Assembly (NCBI GenBank): GCA_009809945.1
Contig: WTPW01000852.1
Coordinates: 124,122-188,121 of the forward strand
Direction of reading: 5' to 3'
From: Gigaspora margarita
Taxonomy: Eukaryota > Glomeromycota > Glomeromycetes > Diversisporales > Gigasporaceae
Length of the DNA: 64,000 bases
A program made the translations under genes and the position numbers. This document shows, piece by piece, positions 49,106-59,590 of the stretch. Below the pieces are notes generated by a model. The model was not told the origin of the DNA. It saw nothing but the letters and a program-made list of their open reading frames with translations, and searched no databases. Position 1 is the stretch's first letter; every line of letters begins with the position of its first letter.

Positions 49106-49804
49106 TGTTGACCTATGAAAATACACAAAAACGGGCATAACTCTTGATTCAGTTATCAGAATTCGATGGAACAACTACCATTCGACTCAGCGCATCAAGA
49201 CGGTTCGAATGAGCTATAGATCATCTCTGTACGACCACTGGTTGCCAAGATCGGAACAAATGAACAATCAAGCATAGGATCTACAATTTGATTGGCTAGG
49301 AGATCTACTGCGCGCCAAAGTGCATATATGGCATTTATAAAACATGACATATTTATAGCATATATGCACTATATTTTATTTATACTATATATGTCATTTA
49401 TTTCATATATTACATTTATACTATTTATACTATATATTTTATTAGTAGTAGATATAGCATTTATTGCACATGTAATAGATATAGCCCGTTACATTTGTGA
49501 AAAACAAAAATGTATAAAAGCAGCCGATGTGGACCCCAAGTTCAACATCGAGTCTTCATACTCTTTCAATAAATAAAACATTTATTTACTACACAAATTA
49601 AANAGTTACTAGTATCTTCATATACTTTTAATTGTTACCTCTTTCATAATTGCAAATTACCATAAATCTTCTTTGTTAAGTTTTCTTGAAAAATGCCTTT
49701 CGACTTAGTTAAATCATAGTAACAAGTGAGGTTACACAAAGTGATCTCTGTCTAAGGTCGCTCTAGTTACCTACTACCTTAAAAGAAGTAGATATAGAAT
49801 AACA
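49106..49804 (+). repeat. 3' LTR
   Basis: Same length and ends as the 5' LTR (TGTTGACCTATG ... GAATAACA), preceded by the purine-rich AAGCCCAGGAGAA expected for plus-strand priming. Carries the same palindromic module, TATAAA and AATAAA motifs. About 17 differences from the 5' copy, ambiguous bases excluded. Confidence 0.95.
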
Positions 49805-50390
49805 ATAGATACCCCTAATAAAGATAGATAAACAATATAAAGGCTACACGTTAGAAGCAAAAGTTCCAAACCCATCAGAAAAAAAAAATAGATAAGAAGC
49901 AGATTCTCAACAATAGCCTACATGGATGATACAGTCTGGGTATTAGACACAAAGGAGCAACTAGAAGCAATTCTACACATAGCAGAATTATTTTACAAAT
50001 TTGCAGGAATAAAGGTGAATCTGAGCATGTCCATACTGACAACAGCAAGCAAGCAAATCAAATAGGTGATAATTTACAACAATGAACAAATGAAACTAAT
50101 TGACAAAAAAGAAACATTTAAAATCTTGGGATGTTGGTTTATAATCAACAAATCACACAAAGAAGTGCATAAGCAAATAAAGAAAGATGCAAACATGGAT
50201 ATAAACTGGCTAAAGAAGATATGAATTACAGAAAAATGATAAATCTATATAGTAACCTCAGTAGTCCTGACCTGTATACAGTACCTTCAGAAATTATTTA
50301 TGACTAGGAACTGGAAACCGGTATGTGTCTGGAGCATTAATACTAGCTTTGTAATATTATAGCAAAATTACAATCCAAGCAATTTTACAT
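49805..50390 (+). mobile_element. Decayed LINE, continuation: RT motif C and thumb
   Basis: It resumes the LINE that broke off at about 37992. IAYMDDTVWVLDTKEQLEAI with the catalytic MDD is at about 49913-49975, then LFYKFAGIKVNLSMS and FKILGCWFIINKSHKEV near 50120-50170. Stops and shifts are present. Strand and domain order agree with the upstream part, so both halves belong to one element. The 3' end of the LINE is not defined; the sequence runs into the next transposon. Confidence 0.8.
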
Positions 50391-50391
50391 A

Positions 50392-51601
50392 CTGTATTAC
50401 TGCGAAATAATGCGCACCTGCACAGTGATTTGATCACCTGTGCACTATTTTGAGTGCACGCATGTGTGCTATTTTGAGGTAACCTGATTTTTTAAGCAAA
50501 TATGTATAAGATATTCAAAATAGCGCCCATGTGGAGTATATGAATATTTATTTGAAAATAAAAAGCCTGTCAACGAAATGATAGGGCAATCATTATTTAA
50601 GATCAGATGACTTTATGACCGATTATGTACAGGTTTTGTTATGTATCCTTTTATGGTTATTCTGTGATTATTGTCATAAGATTTTGTAACTTGTATTTAC
50701 AGGTAATTTAAGATTTGCATATGATTTTAAATTCATATGGTTATGATTGTTAGATCGGTAATAGGGGAATGGCTGTGGCCAAGTATGAACCAGTGATACA
50801 GGAAGAGTATTTAAGGCCAAGAATCTCAGTGAAGAAGGTTATCTTTCTTTTCGCTATCACTTGCCTTGTGAAGGCTGGCTCTATCTCTCTCCCTTACCCA
50901 CATGAATTCAAGCAAGCAGTGTTGTTTTTTTGTTATACCAGGTTCTACGGCTGCATTAGCAGTGCAAGGACCTGTTGAGTACCTGGCTTCACAGCTGCAA
51001 GTGGAAGTGCAAGGACTAGTGCAAGGACCAGTTGTTGTATTTGGCTCCACGACTGCAAGTGGCAGTACAAGACCAGTTGTTGTATTTGGCTCCATGGCTG
51101 CAAGTAGCAGTGCAAGGACCAGTTGCTGTATTTGGCACCACATCTGCAAGTGGCAGTGCAAGGACCATAAGAATGAACCTCGCTCAAATTGGCAGGAACA
51201 TAGTTACCGATTCTCTTTACAGCTATGAGAAGATTTGATGGTTTCCCTCTATATGAAGGCATTTTATCCGTGAATGGTTTCAGATCGTCTCTTTACCTAG
51301 GGACAGACAGAGCATTATAGGTGTCCCTTTCATTTGCTGTTGTGATAAATATATGTATCTGTAGTGGGAAATGTGATTATATATTAGAGCTGCCAAGGGT
51401 AGCAAACCCTTATCCCATATGTTTTCCAGATATATTAAATAAAGTTATTCAGTTTGTTTGAATAAAGTAAGATGATCGAGCTATATATAGTGCATGCTAT
51501 TTCAGGACGTGCATAGGCATTATTTCAAAACCCAGTATGCTATTTTTAGAGGATGCGATTTTCAAAATAATGCCCATGATTGTTATTTCGCGGTAATACG
51601 G
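50392..51601. mobile_element. Tc1/mariner-like inverted-repeat element with GC-richer cargo, 1.2 kb
   Basis: The ends CTGTATTACTGCGAAATAA and, inverted, CCGTATTACCGCGAAATAA are flanked by TA on both sides (50390-50391 and 51602-51603). Near-terminal words GTGTGCTATTTTGA and AAAATAGCGCCCATG recur on the other side in inverted form. The middle (about 50760-51330) is clearly GC-richer than its surroundings and includes the 45-bp tandem repeat. It carries short frames in both orientations but no transposase. The middle could be captured host or foreign sequence. Confidence 0.65.
50941..51167. repeat. Tandem repeat, 45-bp unit, about four copies
   Basis: The unit GACCAGTTGTTGTATTTGGC followed by TCCACGACTGCAAGTGGCAG and TACAA is repeated with changes. 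The second and third copies are 45 and 46 bp; the first is diverged. Read forward the repeats give VVVFGSTTASGSTRP-like peptides, but stops interrupt soon after, so coding is doubtful. Confidence 0.8.
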
Positions 51602-51603
51602 TA

Positions 51604-52040
51604 GTACACGGTTAGCAGGTTTGTTAGTAAAATTTGTTAAAATTTGGTAATTTTGGGTAAAATTATTTAGATTGGAGTGGCTTGGGTTACATGATGTGCA
51701 AAATTTGTTGGTCACTAACTCACGTAGATATGTACAATACTTATAAATTTTTGACATGGCAAAATTAGACACAAAAAATTTCAAGTAAAATTGTGCTTTT
51801 AGATTAGGGATAAAATCTTGCAATTAAGTTAGAGTTTGAAAATATTTATTTGTATAATAACACGTAAAAACAGTTTCATAGACTAAATTTTTGTTTATAA
51901 ATGTTTGTCTTGCATTATAGTAGATCTTGATATTTGGGCAGCAAAATTTTTTAACCCTAATCCTAGGGTCTGCATAATTCGCATAATTTGTAATTTACTG
52001 GATGCATAATTTGGCATTTACTAGATCATAATCCTGGACA
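51604..52040. other. AT-rich spacer
   Basis: No gene. Includes GGTAATTTTGGGTAAAATTA and GCATAATTTGCATAATTTG-like words, without clear inverted-repeat ends. Confidence 0.35.
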
Positions 52041-52049
52041 CTCTGGTTT

Positions 52050-52051
52050 TT

Positions 52052-52094
<43 letters not shown>

Positions 52095-52185
52095 AAATTA
52101 AAAAAAAATACAAAAAATTAAAAAAAATACAAAAAATTAAAAAAAAATACAAAAAATTAAAAAAAATACAAAAATAAACACAATT
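52050..52185. repeat. Poly-A and (AAAAAATACAAAAAATT)n microsatellite
   Basis: About 40 A residues followed by roughly six units of AAAAAATACAAAAAATT. Simple repeat. Confidence 0.95.
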
Positions 52186-52239
52186 TACAATACAAATGCA
52201 ATTTTAACTATCATGCTATATCCCAATTATTGTGCAATG

Positions 52240-54000
52240 ACCCAACTATTGTGTTATCATACTAACTACTACTAACAATTATGCTACTGCTACGCCCTAT
52301 ACCAACTAAACAATTGTACTATATTCATTCTAAAAAAAATAAAAAAATAGTACTGTATATATATATATATAAAAAAAAACAAAAAAACTAATATATACTA
52401 ACTTTCATGCTATGCCCATTCTAGCTACAATCCATTCCAATCATACTACATTCGTTCTAAAAAAAAGAATGTAAGAACATTAGTACTATAATAAACTAAT
52501 TAAAAAAAAAACTATCTACTGTGCTATGTTTGTTCTAGCATGTTCTATTCATATGATGTTCATTCTAAAGAAAAAAATATAAAAATGTTAGTACTATAAT
52601 ATATATATATAAAAACATAAAAAAAATCTATCGAAACTGTGCTACGTCCATTCTAGCTAATTACCATACTATGCCTGTTGTAAAAAAAAGAATGTAAGTA
52701 CTGTAACAAATTAATTTATAAAAAAAAAGAAAAACAATCAACTACAATATTTACTTTGCTACATACGTTCTAGTACGTTCTAATCATACTATATTTATTC
52801 TAAAGAAAAGAACACAATAATGTTAGTACTGTAATAAACTAATTAAAAAAATAAAATTTACAGTGGCTGTGCTACATCCGTTCTAGCTAACTACTGTGCT
52901 ACGTCCATTCCAATTGTACTATGTTCATTCTAAAGAAAAAACAAAATAATGTTAGTACTGTAATAAACTAATTAAAAAAAATTTACCATGACTGTGCTGC
53001 CATAAATTACCATGCAAGGTACCCGGTTTGATGCGATTTTTTGCAATTGAAAAAATTTTAAATCACATGATTTATACATCACATGATGTATAAATAAGTA
53101 TTTTAAAAATTGATCTACATTATTCGTCACGCCGGATACCTTGCACGGTAATTTACAGTACATCCATTCTAGCTAACTACCATGCTATGTCCATTCTAAA
53201 GAAAAGAACATAAGTTCTGTAACAAACTAATTTATAAAAAAAAGAACAACCAACTACAATATCTACCATGCTATGTCCGTTCCAATCATACTATGTTCGT
53301 TCTAAAGAAAAGAATGCAATAACATTAGTACTATAATAGACTAATTAAAAAAAATTTACCATGCCGTGCTATGTCTGTTCTAGCTAACTACTGTGCTATG
53401 TCTGTTCTAAAAAAAAGAACATAAGTACTGTAACAAACTAATTTATAAAAAAAAAGGAACAACCAACTACAATATTTACTGTGCTATGTCCATTCCAATC
53501 ATACTACGTTCATTCTAAAGAAAAGAACGCAATAACATTAGTACTGTAGTAAACTAATTAAAAAAAATTTACCGTGACCATGTTATGTCCATTCTAGCTA
53601 ACTACTGTGCTACGTCTGTTCTAAAGAAAAAAACTAAGTACTGTAACAAACTAATTTATAAAAAAAAACCAACTACAATATCTACTGTGCTAAGCCTGTT
53701 CTAGCACATTCCAATTGTACTACGTTCATTCTAAAGAAAAGAACACAATAACATTAGTACTGTAATAAAATTATTTTAAAAAAAAATCAAATAAAATTTA
53801 CCTTGACCATGCTGCGTCCATTCTAGCTAACTACCGTGCTATGTTCATTCTAAAAAAAGAATGTAAGAATGTTAGTACTGTAATAAACTAATTAAAAAAA
53901 ACTATCTACCATGCTACATTCGTTCTAGCATGTTCTATTCATACTACATTTGTTCTAAAGAAAAGAACTAAGAACATTAGTGCTGTAATAAAAAAATAGA
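52240..54000. repeat. Dimeric satellite, about 212-bp higher-order unit
   Basis: About 13 monomers of about 110 bp carry GTGCTATGTCCGTTCTA, TTCTAAAGAAAAGAAC and AGTACTGTAATAAACTAATT. In the better half of the array two monomer types alternate, one with ACTGTAACAAACTAATTTAT and one with ACATTAGTACTGTAATAAAC, so a dimer spacing of 209-216 bp is seen at 53216, 53425, 53637 and at 53327, 53540, 53756. CpG positions vary as CG, TG or CA between units. A MITE interrupts it at 53003-53155. Confidence 0.85.
53003..53155. mobile_element. Palindromic MITE inside the satellite, 153 bp
   Basis: TAAATTACCATGCAAGGTAC on the left and the inverted TAAATTACCGTGCAAGGTAT on the right, followed by CCGG inside both arms. 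The centre is an AT palindrome around ATCACATGATGTATAAA. Array sequence resumes on both sides. A short minus frame across it is an artefact. Confidence 0.75.
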
Positions 54001-54563
54001 AAATAAAAAAAGAACGAAGAACGGCCATACCTTTATATGAAGTCAAGGGTCTAAGCAACGACAGTTCTAAAAAATAAATATTTTAAAATAAAAAGCAAAC
54101 AAATAAATAAAATAAAAAATCTGTATTGAGATTCTAAAAAAGCATTTTTTAAATTACTATGATACTGTATAAAAAGCGCGTTAAACCTCTGTTGCTATTG
54201 CACAACTGTGCAAATATAGGTACACGGCATGATAGATGGAAAATACCACAACTACATTTTTGATAATTTTGATATAAACATATCAAAAATGTAGTTTCAG
54301 TTATCACTTAGCATAGAAGTATAAGTCCTATGCTTCACTCCAGACAATTATACAAAAAATCAATATAAATTTCTAAATATGTAAATTTATTGCTTAGCAA
54401 ATTAATAATAATAATATACAAATTTAGTAATATGTTACTCCTATGCAAATTATTAATAAATATTGGTATACAAATTTAGCAATATATACTACTAACAAAT
54501 TAATAAAATGCAATATGCAATTATGTAATAGTAATTACAATACATATATTAAATAATAATACA

Positions 54564-55595
54564 TCAGTATTTGCAAATATAACCTCTATTAGCAATAGCT
54601 TTAGTAATATAATTTGGCATACAGTTGATTAAATTCATGAAAATTTATGCATTTGTCTTTTTATTTCTCTAAAAACACTGTTTTCAATGGTTTCTATATT
54701 CTTGAAGTGGTCTTCATTGTTTACTCTATTTTTTTGTATCTTCTATATGTTCTTAATTGGATTTATATTCAGAGATTGTACTGCTATTGAAATGTTGGAT
54801 ATTTTCAGCTCTCATCTATTCTCAAGTATATCTTGAATATAGATAGATGAATTATCTTTCTGAAAAATTTTATCACCTCCATGTTCTGCAAATAATTTAT
54901 ATCAGAATGGTACATAAAATTTTCCTCAATACTTTTATACTATTTCTTTATTTTATAAAAGCCAATAGTTCTTTTTTCTTATTAGTAAACATATTATTAT
55001 CCTTCTTCTACTTCTAAATGTTGGTACTATAGTAAGGCTTATATTAATCTTTATTTTGTTTCTATATGATATGTGTTAGTGAACAACCACCAATTTCAAT
55101 TAATAATTTATTACTAAACATAATCTACTGCCAATCATTTATGCTCTAAATGATATAAACATTACATCAGACAAGTCATGCTTTAGCTTGTTTTTGAGTT
55201 AAACCTGGTTTCAAGGCAGCTATATGTCTCCATATTCCATGTTTGTGCAAGAAGTTTCTTGTGGTTGCTTGTAAAATATTAATACTATTACTAGTTAAGA
55301 TTTTATAAAGAGGAAAATTTCTATAATTAAATACTGTACTAATACAGTAAGACTTAGTTCATTCTCATTAGTTATAATTGATGGCCTTTCTGAATGTGAA
55401 ACAGTTTTAATACTTCCTCATTGTCTAAGTTAAGTTAAAAAAAATAGCTGGTTATAGTTTATTGATGTAGCAATAAATGTTATAGTAGCTCCAACATTAT
55501 GCATTCCAATAATTTATTCTTTTTCAAAGTTGATTAATTAAATATTCCTTGGCATGTTTGTAGTTAATAATAGTAAAATACTTCTGAGGGTACTG
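54564..55595 (-). pseudogene. Decayed Tc1/mariner transposase, copy 1
   Basis: On the minus strand from about 55555: MPRNI, LINFEKE, IIGMHNVGATITFIA (N-terminal helix-turn-helix start of the family). Then FLHKHGIWRHIAALKPGLTQ near 55215, NSIKVLRKI, a degraded catalytic block QKDNSSIYIQD and NINPIKNI near 54770. Many stops and shifts. The N-terminal side ends in CTTCTGAGGGTACTG next to TA at 55595, a Tc1-style terminus; the other end is uncertain. Same family as the plus-strand copy at 56390. A short hairpin, ACTACATTTTTGATA mirrored, lies outside at 54245-54300. Confidence 0.7.
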
Positions 55596-55875
55596 TACCC
55601 AACACATTAATATATCGTCTCTGAGTTTCTCTCATAGTATTTTATGCAACTCAGAAAATCATAGAGATATTTACACAAAATTCCGAATCGAATGGTTTCA
55701 CACATATGTTCAAAAAATTATGTGGTTGGAATACTTGAATGAATCAACAATATAATTATAATATTGAGGCAAGGCATGTTACAAGATACTAGATCAATTG
55801 TATGATTCCTACTATATTATGTGGTATATCTGTACTGGATGTATTTAATATTAAATTTAAATCTATTAACTCTCT

Positions 55876-55877
<2 letters not shown>

Positions 55878-55931
<54 letters not shown>
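55878..55931. repeat. Poly-T tract, 54 bp
   Basis: An uninterrupted T run lies between the two Tc1-like copies. Such a run could be the A-tail of a retroposed sequence on the minus strand, but no body is recognisable next to it. Confidence 0.95.
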
Positions 55932-55932
<1 letters not shown>

Positions 55933-56389
55933 TTAAGAAATATCATATAAACATTCAAGAATTGTGAGAAAACCGCTTAGGGCCACTTTAAATCAATAAA
56001 AAAATTCGTGTCAAAAGATGCTTCTTTTATGTAACATACTGCATGAATTATTATATCAATATGAAATAAGTATAATATCAAGATATTTTATTTTATAATT
56101 TAAATTAATTTATAGTACATAGAGTTAAATATGGTTTAATTTTAGTTTTGACAACAAAAGTTTATAGCATTATTTATTATTACATGATTCATAACATCAT
56201 TTCTGTCATTTATACATTATACTGATACTTTATCATCAGGTTTGACATTATATTTTTTACTTATCGCATCAAATATTTCACATTCTATTAAACATTGCGT
56301 CAAAACGAATATAAATTTGTTATATGCAGTGTATATATAAGTGTATTTTTTTTGGTTCTAAGGGACTCTGGATAGCGTATAGATATGTT
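55932..56389. other. AT-rich spacer
   Basis: No gene seen. The short frame that begins at 56324 runs into the Tc1 element and has no domain. Confidence 0.35.
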
Positions 56390-57632
56390 CAATATCCTCT
56401 GAAAGTTTATCATAATTTATGCAAATGTATAATATACGCAAATTACGTATCAGTGTATCACAATAAACCATTATCAATATATAAAGAAAAAATTATTTTC
56501 ACCATTATCAACAAGATATCCTTCGTTATTATTAATTAAAACCATGCCTAAAAATACTCAATTAACTGACTTTGAAAAGGACAAATTATTGGAATATTTG
56601 ATACTGGAGCTACTTTAGCCTCTATTGCTGAAACAATAGGCCATGACCGTGCTTCAGTATCTAAATTTTTAAACCGGGTTAGGGAATGAGAAAGTATTGA
56701 ACTGCCCCACGTTCGGCAAGACCATCAAACTAAACTAATGAAAATGAACAAAATCTTATTAATGCAACAATCAATTACAATAAGTTATCTCTTCATGAAA
56801 TATTAAGTAACAATGGAATTAATGATTCACAAACAATGGCAAGAAAGATCTTACACAGAAATAGAATATGGGACGTATGATCGCCAAGAAACCAGGCTTG
56901 ACATCAAAAGACAAGCAGAATTGAGACTCACCTCATGCGAACTGGAGTACATGTGATTGTCAAAAGGTTATTTTTAGTGATGAATCATCAGTCAAGATCA
57001 GTGACTGTTCACGACGAAATTTCGTATGGAGAAAAAATAAAAACCGCTATAAACCGTGCAATATGATGCCAACATTTAGGAGCATAAGAAGAGGGGAAAA
57101 ATGACCGTTTGTTTTTATAAATTTATAAAAGAAAGGAATGGTGGTGCGCAATAAATTCGCAAAGATATATAGAAGTATTGAGGGAAAATTTTATACCTTT
57201 TCAACGTGAATAAATTGCAAAATTTGGAAATGATATAATCTTTCAAGGCAATAACGCACCTATTCATTTGGCAAGATATACTCACGAATGGATGGAATTT
57301 GAAAATATTCAATGTCTTCCATGACCAGCACAATCTCCGGATATCAATCCGATATAAAATATCTGTAAGATATTAAAAGATAATGTTCAACAATGAAGAC
57401 CACACCAACACATGAAACGTTGGAAACAGCACTTTTAGCAGAATGGGAAATGCTTGATGCATCTATTTTCATGAACTTAATAAATAATATATATTGTCGA
57501 AGTTATTATAGAGCAACAATTTTTAAACGGTTAAACGGTTACAATCCCTATAAATATGCAAATTTAGCAATATGTTATCAATGATAACATATTGTTAAAT
57601 TTGCAACCGTGATAAACTTTCAGAGGATGCTG
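56390..57632 (+). mobile_element. Tc1/mariner element with decayed transposase, 1.24 kb, copy 2
   Basis: Terminal inverted repeats CAATATCCTCTGAAAGTTTA and, inverted, CAGCATCCTCTGAAAGTTTA. TA follows the right end; the left shows TT. The transposase frame begins at 56544 (MPKNTQLTDFEK). It continues with a helix-turn-helix (TLASIAETIGHDRASVSKFL) and the first catalytic Asp (VIFSDESSVKIS near 56970). The second block is altered (NNAPIHLARYTHEW, Asp to Asn), and the last reads PAQSPDINPI with the following Glu lost. Several stops and frameshifts; inactive. A palindrome AATATGTTATCAATGATAAC near 57570 lies at the inner edge of the right end. It runs opposite to copy 1. Confidence 0.85.
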
Positions 57633-58259
57633 TATATTTTTAAAGTAAGCACATAACTATCACATATTTATTTTTTTATTGCAATTCAATTCAATTAGCA
57701 TTTCCTGCATATGGAGATGAATGTTTATCAGAATACAAGACCCAGTCCTATTTCTTAAATTTTTTGACATTATTGAGATCTACGATAATATCAATATTAA
57801 GGCATTTGGAGTTTGTGATTAGGTTATTTACAGAATTCGAATACTGTACCATAGTGTTGTTAGGCGAACCCTAGAGGTTTCGCCACAGGCGAAAGTCGAA
57901 ACTAGTTTCGATTTTCGTCAAAAAAAAATTAAAATGGCGAAATGGCGAAACTGGCGAAACTACTAAAAGGTGGCGAAACTAGAATGTTAATGAAATTAGT
58001 AAAGGATGAGTAAAAGAGGCAAGAATAGAAAATAATCATATATACGTGCATAATCATACTGTCATGTATGATGCTTTTTGATCAGTAATTTAAATTTTGC
58101 TATATTTGATCTATTATAAGTTATAGAGCATTGGGAAATAATTGTTGATAATAATAATGTTAACAAGTTACTTATGTATAGTATTTAATTAAAGAGAAAA
58201 ATCTTAATAATATAACAATAAATTTATTTTGACCTGGGTCAAAATGACCCCCTTAGAAT

Positions 58260-58529
58260 CTAACTGTCCTAGCATTACCAACCTAAATAAATTCGCAGGC
58301 CAATCAGATTTCAAGATCAGGTGCTACGTAGACGAAACGCAAAAAATCGGTCATAACTCAACATTTTACCTATGGGCCCACCTTTTGCGCATTAACAAAA
58401 AGTTTCCTTGCAAAATTTTGGTATTAGAAGACTCTTCTTAACCTAAACTAATAGCAAAACCTAACTCTAATTTAGCAGCGAAATTTCTTTAGAGAAATTT
58501 TTTTAGGTTGGTAACGGCTAGGGCGTTAG
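58260..58529. mobile_element. Palindromic MITE nested in the GGCGAAAC element
   Basis: Left end CTAACTGTCCTAGCATTACC then AACCTAAATAAATT; right end, inverted, CTAACGCCCTAGCCGTTACC then AACCTAAAAAAATT. The centre holds AACCTAACTCTAATTTAG, again telomere-like. No coding sequence; flanking duplication not resolved. Confidence 0.7.
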
Positions 58530-58532
58530 TGC

Positions 58533-58607
58533 GGGTCGAATTATGTTAATGCTGGCCGAGTTTTTTGGTGCACAAAACCCCGGCTGGCATCAACATAATT
58601 CCAGTCC
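58533..58607. repeat. Short hairpin beside the nested MITE
   Basis: GGTCGAATTATGTTAATGCT and its imperfect inverse (GGCATCAACATAATTCCAGTCC) enclose a GC-richer loop around GGTGCACAAAACCCC. Possibly part of another small element. Confidence 0.6.
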
Positions 58608-59590
58608 ACACAAACCTTAAATTTTACTGGAGAGTTTAAATATTTAGATAAGTTTACTTTATACAAATAATATTAATGCATAGATAAGTGCTACTAAAAG
58701 AAAACAGTATTTCAGTTTCAAGGCTGATTGATTTATTATAAGTTCAAAAGCCTGAACTCTAGTTTTCATCAAATACAACCGAAAGGCTATTGTTTTGTTT
58801 ACTGTTTTTGTACATTTTTTTTATCTATGCTTAATAGCCACGCGCAAAATAGTTTGATTTACCAACATGGCTCAGTCATTCCAAAGTCTTAGAGGATTTG
58901 ATCTTCACTGTGTTTGACTTTCTNCAGGAGTTTTAGCTTTACCGGNGTTTCGCCATAGTTTCGACGTTTCGCCAGAGTTTCGACGTTTCGCNAGAGTTTC
59001 GCCAGTTTCGACTTTCGCCGGGTTTAGTTTCGACTTTCGCCATTTACCAAAAATAGTTTCGCCTAACAACAGTACTGTACCAAAACCTAATTATTATAGA
59101 AGTATTAATGTGCTGAAACTACTAGGTTCGCGCACTGTTATTAGCCTGGTTTCATGGGTTTACCAAAGAGCTGAAACTAGTAATGTTGATACTAGGACAA
59201 TTGACAAAAATTTAGCCTTTTAATTTTAAAAATAAATTCTGAAAAGTAATATAATTATTACATGGTGCTCGTGTATGCTTCTACTTTAAAGTGATACAAG
59301 TAGTTCGAACAACTTTGAACCGAGCATAGATTACGTATAAATTCGCAAAACAACATATTTTTTCCTAAACAGGATGCCCTCGTACACTAAAATGCATTAT
59401 TTCCTTTATGGCGTTATATAATACTTATACAATTATTAATTATCTATCGCCATAACATATATATATGAACTTACAATAGAAAAATAGTATATAATAATTT
59501 CTTATTTAGGCCGCTTAAAGCTGATTAGTTGGTTAACGTCACTTTTCCCCAAAAAATTAAATACAGAAAAATCTTCAGTAAACATGTGAT

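Larger units (their letters stand above)
40628..49804 (+). mobile_element. Ty3/gypsy-type LTR retrotransposon, 9.2 kb, broken fossil
   Basis: Two 699-bp LTRs bound the element and ATAG is repeated directly outside (40624-40627 and 49805-49808). Parts in order: 5' LTR, leader with a nested hAT MITE, an upstream accessory frame, gag with one CCHC knuckle, protease, reverse transcriptase, RNase H, a long acidic spacer, integrase, a 3' accessory frame, polypurine stretch, 3' LTR. RT before integrase marks it as Ty3/gypsy. The LTRs differ at about 17 of 699 positions (about 2.4%), so insertion is fairly recent, perhaps of the order of a million years if a generic fungal rate applies. The gag-pol coding region is interrupted in roughly half a dozen places; it is a dead copy. 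Confidence 0.95.
57852..59074. mobile_element. Non-autonomous hAT element, 1.2 kb, GGCGAAAC words, perfect 8-bp duplication
   Basis: The ends TAGTGTTGTTAGGCGAA and, inverted, TACTGTTGTTAGGCGAA are flanked by CTGTACCA at 57844-57851 and 59075-59082. Arrays of GGCGAAAC / GTTTCGCC occupy about 57865-57985 and 58930-59060. The interior is non-coding and contains another palindromic element (58260-58529) and a hairpin. A 70-codon frame at 58229-58441 lies across that insertion and is not credible. Three ambiguous bases fall in the right array. Confidence 0.9.

Noticed and set aside
50769-51262. Overlapping frames with VVVFGS-like or Cys/Gln-rich repeats
   Set aside because: All follow from the 45-bp tandem repeat, occur in several frames on both strands, and none has a convincing start or domain.
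52240-54000. CRISPR-like array
   Set aside because: Repeats are contiguous, long and diverged, without unique spacers; the setting is eukaryotic. It is a satellite.
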